A model generated the notes under the pieces. The model made no database searches, was not told where the DNA came from, and saw nothing but the letters and a program-made list of their open reading frames with translations. This document shows, piece after piece, positions 58,811 through 64,000 of a stretch of DNA of 64,000 bases. Positions within the stretch are counted from its first letter, which is position 1. Each line of letters opens with the position of its first letter. The stretch comes from Oscillospiraceae bacterium (GTDB lineage: Bacteria > Bacillota > Clostridia > Oscillospirales > Ruminococcaceae), in contig JAJQDP010000005.1 in assembly GCA_021202155.1 (NCBI GenBank), forward strand, positions 37,260 to 101,259, given 5' to 3'. Position numbers and translations under genes: made by a program.

Positions 58811-59344
58811 TCATTGATTTCGGCTCAGATATTCCGCAAAGGATTCAAAACCAAGCTTGCGTTTTTTTGAGCGCATTTCCTGCCACATGGTTTCACAATC
58901 ATCCTGCGAAGCGAATCCTCTGTTAAGTGCCTCTTTTAGAATGTCACCGGTAGTCAGGTTTCTTATGTTGTATTCCTCCACATACTGAGATATATCCCTC
59001 AGATTATTACTGACTATAATTCCGTCTCTTTCAACTGCAAGTACAATTGCAGCAGCTTCCCCGCTTCCTATGATTTTATGCCCAGGCTTCGGGTTTTCGG
59101 TAAGCTCCCTATACATCGCAGATGCATCTGTGCCATAATCTATATGGACAATCTTTGCCTGTCCACTATTAACAACCGAATCTATTCTCCTTTTAAGCTG
59201 AGGAACACACGGATTTGAGAGTTCATTATATACCTGTGCCGGTATGAATATTCTTCCGGGATAGAGTTTGGTCAGAAGCGATTCTCCCTTTATCCAAAGG
59301 AACGCCGATAATCCGTCGGTGTCAAAGAACAAAGGATCAATCAT
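58811..59344 (-). CDS. PIN-like domain protein, putative toxin
   Basis: PLFFDTDGLSAFLWIKGESLL; IGSGEAAAIVLAVERDGIIVSNNLRDISQYVEEY. Confidence 0.7.
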   Translation of the reverse strand: MIDPLFFDTDGLSAFLWIKGESLLTKLYPGRIFIPAQVYNELSNPCVPQLKRRIDSVVNSGQAKIVHIDYGTDASAMYRELTENPKPGHKIIGSGEAAAIVLAVERDGIIVSNNLRDISQYVEEYNIRNLTTGDILKEALNRGFASQDDCETMWQEMRSKKRKLGFESFAEYLSRNQ

Positions 59345-60068
59345 TTATGTACCCTCCGTCATCACCGTAGACCAAATCAGGACGATAGGCGTCGAGCATA
59401 AGCTCTTCGTATTTGCCATCAGAAATCAAGCCCTCTTCAAGTGCCAGGTTCGCTTGCGCTATATATCTTCCAAGCGTCTTGTACTGCTCATCCTCAGGTG
59501 ATGGCTGATACAGCTTTGAATCATATCCAAGACTCTTTGCCAGCTTGCTCACGGACGTAGTCTGCCAATTTCTGAACTGACCATCAGTTATGGCTTTCTC
59601 CTCTTTCAAGCGTATTAAAGTCGCCTGATGACTCATTCCGTAGGTCTGCTCAAGCCAGATTACATCTTCAATAGAGACAGAGCCACTCTGCTTCAGCCTT
59701 TGAACTGCAACAGACGGCATAATAAAATAAGAAGCAAATATATCAGCTTTTTTCTCGGTCTCATTTCCTGAGCCAATCTGCACCCCGCAAATAGATCTCA
59801 TGTTGTCGTCATACTCAAGGTGATAAAGCTCATGTGCCATAGAAAATCTCTGTCTTCCAAGAGTCATTGACGAATTGATCGCAATGATATTACTTGGTTC
59901 ATTTTTCAGACACATTCCGCTGATGTTTTTTCCCATCGGATAGAAAACAATGGTGAGATTATCCTTTGAGCTCACCATCGAAAATATATTCACAGGTGAA
60001 CTCGAATCCTCGCCATATTTTTCTCTCAAAAGCAAAGCTTTTGCGGACAGTTCCATGCGATCTATCAC
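59337..60068 (-). CDS. ImmA/IrrE family metallo-endopeptidase
   Basis: QRFSMAHELYHLEYDD (HExxH); ADIFASYFIMPSVAV. Confidence 0.93.
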   Translation of the reverse strand: MIDRMELSAKALLLREKYGEDSSSPVNIFSMVSSKDNLTIVFYPMGKNISGMCLKNEPSNIIAINSSMTLGRQRFSMAHELYHLEYDDNMRSICGVQIGSGNETEKKADIFASYFIMPSVAVQRLKQSGSVSIEDVIWLEQTYGMSHQATLIRLKEEKAITDGQFRNWQTTSVSKLAKSLGYDSKLYQPSPEDEQYKTLGRYIAQANLALEEGLISDGKYEELMLDAYRPDLVYGDDGGYIND

Positions 60069-60409
60069 TGTACACTGCCTCCCAAAAGATTTTCCAAAAA
60101 GACTGCATTCTTAGCAATTTTGTTTACCGAGCATATTGTCTCCATATCATCCTTACTCACTCCATCCGCTCTGAAGGCACGTGTATACGAAAGCCCTTCT
60201 TCTCTACCGTTCTCCAGGTCAGACAACGACACCCCATACAGATTTCCGAGCTTTTCGAGCATATCCACTGACAAAGCTCGCTCTCCCGACTCAACTCTTG
60301 AAATCAGACTCGTGTCCACCCCAAGGAAACTTGCAATATCCTCCTGTCTGAAATTCCATATTTTGCGAAGCTTCTTGACTCTTTCTGCTACTATTTCCGT
60401 TTTACTCAT
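60065..60409 (-). CDS. XRE-family helix-turn-helix regulator
   Basis: VKKLRKIWNFRQEDIASFLGVDTSLISRVESGERALSVDMLEKLGNLYGVSLSDL. Confidence 0.92.
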   Translation of the reverse strand: MSKTEIVAERVKKLRKIWNFRQEDIASFLGVDTSLISRVESGERALSVDMLEKLGNLYGVSLSDLENGREEGLSYTRAFRADGVSKDDMETICSVNKIAKNAVFLENLLGGSVQ

Positions 60410-60432
60410 AAAACTCGCCTCCTTCTAATTGT

Positions 60433-60461
60433 ATTATATACTGCTTCTGTCAAATTGTCAA
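60433..60461 (-). promoter_or_regulatory. Promoter of the XRE/ImmA/PIN cassette
   Basis: Minus strand TTGACA - 17 nt - TATAAT. Confidence 0.85.
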
Positions 60462-60544
60462 TGAAATCTACGTGAAATCATATGACACGGCACGCATAAA
60501 AGTGGCGCATCAGCTAAATTCAGCATCTGCGCCGACTCCTGCGA

Positions 60545-61276
60545 TCACACCTCTTCCCCAGCCTCTTCCTCCGTCTGAACCCTTGTAATATCAATAAAGT
60601 TCGGGACGGTGGTTATCTCGTTCTGCTGGGTTATATAAATGGAATAGGAGTACTCGGTGATACTGCCGTCGTCGCCAGTTATTTCGGTGACCTCCTTCAG
60701 GAAGAGGAGGTTTCCGTCGGCGTCAAAGTAATAGAGAACCTTGAAGCCGGTCATGCCATCGGCGGTTTCTACTCCCGAAAGCTTCGAGATGTCATAATAG
60801 TGGCAGACCTCAGTCGCAAGCTCGTTTGTTGCGATGTAGGAGGTCTCGGTGTTAACGGCTTTCTTATAGAAGACTATCAAACCCTCGTCAGCGAGCGGAT
60901 AGGGAACGTCTTTTGAGTAGGAGGTGAAAGTGGCATCGCCGGTGTCAAGATAAGTCACGACGCCGTTTTCCTCGGTGTACTGCTCATAGCCGTTGTTATA
61001 CTGGGCGATTACGGTGTCGCCGGAGACGGCATAGTAGGAGTAGGTCATGAGCCCCACCTCGTCGTACTTATAGATGAATATCTGTTCCGACTCACCGGTG
61101 CTGTCATTGATGACATCCACCCGTGCGGAGTCAAGCTCAACGTAAGCCGCCCGCGCCGCAAGGATATAGTCCTCACCAGCGACCGGATAATCCTCCCCGC
61201 ATGCGGTCAGGGAAACAGCCAGCACCGCCGCCATCATCACAGCCATAAACCTTTTAACAAACGATTTTAACTTCAT
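60545..61276 (-). CDS. Lipoprotein of unknown function
   Basis: MKLKSFVKRFMAVMMAAVLAVSLTACGEDY lipobox; start at 61276. Confidence 0.8.
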   Translation of the reverse strand: MKLKSFVKRFMAVMMAAVLAVSLTACGEDYPVAGEDYILAARAAYVELDSARVDVINDSTGESEQIFIYKYDEVGLMTYSYYAVSGDTVIAQYNNGYEQYTEENGVVTYLDTGDATFTSYSKDVPYPLADEGLIVFYKKAVNTETSYIATNELATEVCHYYDISKLSGVETADGMTGFKVLYYFDADGNLLFLKEVTEITGDDGSITEYSYSIYITQQNEITTVPNFIDITRVQTEEEAGEEV

Positions 61277-61340
61277 CTTAATCCTCCACAAAAGAGAACC
61301 GTGCGCGAAACGGCACGGTTTCGATCCCTGCAAATGCTGT

Positions 61341-61565
61341 TTATAGCAGTTTGACCTGCTCCTCGAACTCGCTCTCCGAGTCCACAAACCGATACGGCTC
61401 ATACTCCCCATAAGCCGAAGGTCGGCTGATGGTGACGAGCTGGATTTTCCTTATGTCAACCTCTTTGGAGAGCTTGTGCTTAAAATCCACTAAGTGCCTG
61501 CCATGGTTTGTCTCCATCGCTATACAGCCGATTTTATCGACATTCTTCGCTACCAGATAGCACAT
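61341..61565 (-). CDS. Small DUF6718-like protein
   Basis: MCYLVAKNVDKIGCIAMETNHGRHLVDFKHKLSKEVDI; overlaps 3' end of RelA/SpoT gene by 32 nt. Confidence 0.65.
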   Translation of the reverse strand: MCYLVAKNVDKIGCIAMETNHGRHLVDFKHKLSKEVDIRKIQLVTISRPSAYGEYEPYRFVDSESEFEEQVKLL

Positions 61566-62181
61566 TTTCAAGCACCTCCTTAAAGTCTGCTTCTGTCCGG
61601 ATTTTACCGGCTTCATAATACTTGCGCATTTCACAGCCAACGGCATCCGGATAATTCTTCTTATATAGATAACTATGCAACCAGTTATTCAACTGACGGT
61701 CAATATAAGTGTTGTACTGAATCTCTATGGGATAGTGAATTTCGCTCTTCTGGTAATAGACGTGAACGCCGCGATAGCCGTCGTCATGAGCCTTTCCCTG
61801 GCTCATATCCGCTACACGGATTTTGTCTATTCCAGCAAGCTTAAAAACTTGCTCATAGTTATCACAAAGACAACGAAACCCGAGTAAGTCATCAAAAACT
61901 TTGCGGAGCTGATGGTCGGGATAGTATCTCTCGTACTTATCTTGTATAGACTGCAAACTCTTCACTCTGTAGTCTATAACCATGCCTTGAAGCAGGTCAT
62001 TGTCGTCATACCAGTCATTGACAGCCCACAGTTCCTCAAAGAGCTCCTCACGATCAAAATGGTGCAGATTTTTCTTGAGGTTTATCCCGAGCTGGGAATG
62101 ATAGGACAAGGCTTCAAGCCTTTCGACCGAAAGTCCGTCCTTCCTCAGCATACTATCCAAAATCTCAATCTGCTCCATCAT
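61534..62181 (-). CDS. RelA/SpoT synthetase-domain protein (small alarmone synthetase-like)
   Basis: DYRVKSLQSIQDKYER; DDLLGFRCLCDN; DDGYRGVHVYYQ; YPIEIQYNTYIDRQLNNWLHSYLYKK. Confidence 0.85.
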   Translation of the reverse strand: MMEQIEILDSMLRKDGLSVERLEALSYHSQLGINLKKNLHHFDREELFEELWAVNDWYDDNDLLQGMVIDYRVKSLQSIQDKYERYYPDHQLRKVFDDLLGFRCLCDNYEQVFKLAGIDKIRVADMSQGKAHDDGYRGVHVYYQKSEIHYPIEIQYNTYIDRQLNNWLHSYLYKKNYPDAVGCEMRKYYEAGKIRTEADFKEVLENVLSGSEECR

Positions 62182-62199
62182 CTGACCCTATCCTGAAAA

Positions 62200-62829
62200 T
62201 TACCTTCTCCTTGACCCGCGCTTTTTGACGTCCATTGAGCGTTTGAGGTCGGACATTCTGTCCTCGCTTGAAGACTTGAACTTTGAGAGCATGTCCTCAA
62301 AGCCGGCATCTGTTGTGGTGCCGCTCGGTTTATAGGCGTACTCGGCGTTGACGAGTGCTTCCGGGTTCGGCTCCTCCTTCTTCACGGGCTTCTTTTGCTG
62401 ATAGTGCCTTGCCGGCTGGGAATCCTTGTCCTTGTCATACATGCCCTTGTCGCGACCACCCTGATTGTAGCCGCCGCGGCTGTCCCTGCCTCCGGGCTGT
62501 CCCTGTCCGCCGGGATGACCGCTCTGGTGTCCGTTCGGATGCCCGCCCGGTTGTCCGGCTCTTGGATTTGGATGATGGGGAGCCGGCTCCTTCGGGGGGA
62601 GTACCCTCTTTATAGAAAGCGCGACCTTGCCTCTCTCGTCAATTGAAATGACCTTGACCTTGACCATCTGCCCGACCTTCAGGAAATCGTTGATGTCACT
62701 TACGTATGTAGGGGAGACCTCCGAAATGTGAACCATTCCGTTCTTTCCTCCACCGATGTCGATAAATGCGCCGAATTTCTGAATACCGGTGACCCTGCCC
62801 TCGATAATGCTACCTTCTTCAAGCTGCAT
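62200..62829 (-). CDS. S1 RNA-binding domain protein with low-complexity tail (YabR-like)
   Basis: LEEGSIIEGRVTGIQKFGAFIDIGGGKNGMVHISEVSPTYVSDINDFLKVGQMVKVKV. Confidence 0.92.
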   Translation of the reverse strand: MQLEEGSIIEGRVTGIQKFGAFIDIGGGKNGMVHISEVSPTYVSDINDFLKVGQMVKVKVISIDERGKVALSIKRVLPPKEPAPHHPNPRAGQPGGHPNGHQSGHPGGQGQPGGRDSRGGYNQGGRDKGMYDKDKDSQPARHYQQKKPVKKEEPNPEALVNAEYAYKPSGTTTDAGFEDMLSKFKSSSEDRMSDLKRSMDVKKRGSRRR

Positions 62830-62944
62830 AAATTTACTATTTCCTCTTTCATGACTTATTTACACGCCGGATTTATCCGAACATGTCCATAACCCCCACA
62901 TTTTTCGCTTCTGCATAGTGTTGGCAGAATTCGCCCTTACCCGC

Positions 62945-63295
62945 TTATTCCGCAGACTTGGCGTAGTATCTGGTTTCGCGCGGATAGGCATATCCCCTTG
63001 CAATAGCGGCTGAGAGCATATACTCATACTCATCGTCGTCGCTTAAGAGCCTTGTGTACTCGTCATTTTCCTGTTGTGCCTCGACGATTTCGGCTTCAAG
63101 CTTCTCGATGGTTGCCTTCTGCTCCGCAATATCCGCCTGCGCGGTGATAATTACCGACGCCGCAAAGACGAGGAGAAATGAGAAAATGATCAATTCGGCA
63201 AAATGCCCCAGCTTATGCGACTGCTTGTTGCGGGACATAATCTGAGCTCTTGTCTTCGGCTTCTGACTGTTGGCATTCCGAGTCGATGTAGCCAT
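62945..63295 (-). CDS. divIC: Septum formation initiator (DivIC/FtsB) family protein
   Basis: One TM then coiled coil IAEQKATIEKLEAEIVEAQQENDEYTRLL; position between yabQ and S1 gene. Confidence 0.82.
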   Translation of the reverse strand: MATSTRNANSQKPKTRAQIMSRNKQSHKLGHFAELIIFSFLLVFAASVIITAQADIAEQKATIEKLEAEIVEAQQENDEYTRLLSDDDEYEYMLSAAIARGYAYPRETRYYAKSAE

Positions 63296-63381
63296 TTCTC
63301 ACCCTCCAATCTGAGATAGTTATGCAAGGTATATTATACATCATTTAAGTCACATCTTGCAAGTCATTTATGAGGATTTTT

Positions 63382-63783
63382 TTATTTTTCCGAAAATTTT
63401 TTTGCGGGAATCGCTCTCCTGAACCTTGATGAGACGAAATTCAGGCACTTTCTGAGAATATTTACCGCCGTTCTGAATATTCCGGAGATGATCTTACCAA
63501 GGGTCAGAAGATAAACTGCAAATCCTGCTACCATCCCGGCAAGGACATAGAACCTGAGCTTGCCCTCGAGCATCGCAACCGAGAAGAGAAAGTAGACCCC
63601 GCCAAACAGAAGTGCAAACAGAAAATCCTCGGCGAACACTGCAAAGAATCTGTGCCTGAGGCTGATTCGCAATATTCTCAGCAGGTCATAACCCGCACCG
63701 AGCACCGCTCCCAAAATCGCCGCCAAGCCAAGCATCTGAAGCTCCACAGTCACGCCTAAGAATGAGCCGGGGTTGAATGTCAT
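63382..63783 (-). CDS. yabQ: Spore cortex biosynthesis protein YabQ
   Basis: LGAVLGAGYDLLRILRISLRHRFFAVFAEDFLFALLFGGVYFLFSV; start MTFNPG at 63783. Confidence 0.85.
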   Translation of the reverse strand: MTFNPGSFLGVTVELQMLGLAAILGAVLGAGYDLLRILRISLRHRFFAVFAEDFLFALLFGGVYFLFSVAMLEGKLRFYVLAGMVAGFAVYLLTLGKIISGIFRTAVNILRKCLNFVSSRFRRAIPAKKFSEK

Positions 63784-63814
63784 GAGATTTCCTCCTTTCA
63801 CCGGCAAGTTGTCG

Positions 63815-63950
63815 CCCTTCGGACGACGCCGCTCCCTTTGGTCGCGGCACCCCTCAGACGGCTTCGCCGCCAGCTCCCCTTTCAGGGGAGCCTTTTTATA
63901 TTCTCTCATAAGCATTTGGAAGAGGCAGTCAAAGCCTCCCCCGAAGGGGC
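63815..63950. repeat. Composite dispersed hairpin repeat
   Basis: CCCCTCAGACGGCTTCGCCGCCAGCTCCCCTTTCAGGGGAGCC. Confidence 0.7.
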
Positions 63951-64000
63951 ATACGCGTACACTTAAGCGAAATTGGCAACAAAGTCAACTAAAGCGGGGA

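Noticed and set aside
63784-63915. N-terminal 44 aa of the YabQ ORF
   Set aside because: Read-through of a dispersed hairpin repeat; MTFNPG start has a proper RBS.

Overview
64 kb chromosomal window from a Clostridia-type (Oscillospiraceae-like) Firmicute; this placement is inferred from gene content only. Most of the window is housekeeping. It holds a complete S10-spc-alpha ribosomal superoperon (rpsJ to rplQ, about 42.1-58.3 kb, minus strand), rplU-prp-rpmA-obg-mrnC-yebC, ruvCAB, glmM, ecfA1-ecfA2-ecfT-truA, a ClpE-like ATPase, the yabQ-divIC-S1 cluster and one tRNA-Leu(CAG). Between these lie accessory modules: two AAA/DUF4143 ATPases, a HigBA-like pair, an XRE/ImmA-IrrE/PIN three-gene cassette, a RelA/SpoT-domain gene overlapping a small DUF6718-like ORF, a serpin-SH3 lipoprotein, a CotH-kinase surface protein and a ComEC with an apparently degenerate C-terminal domain. 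The strongest candidate for an undescribed system is at 5909-6840 (minus). There a consensus-like promoter drives a structured RNA with imperfect repeats and a covarying stem-loop, followed by an intrinsic terminator and then a gene for a PBECR4-like (nuclease-fold) protein. This is the layout of a type III (RNA antitoxin) toxin-antitoxin locus, but with an atypical repeat. Other sequence-level signals are paired direct repeats just upstream of the -35 box of both DUF4143 ATPases, a roughly 400-nt rpsJ leader with an internal terminator, an orphan C-rich sRNA candidate, a structured tRNA-Leu leader, and several intergenic repeat families, one of which has supplied the C-terminus and stop codon of ecfA1. 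All family calls come from motif recognition by eye; no database search was run.
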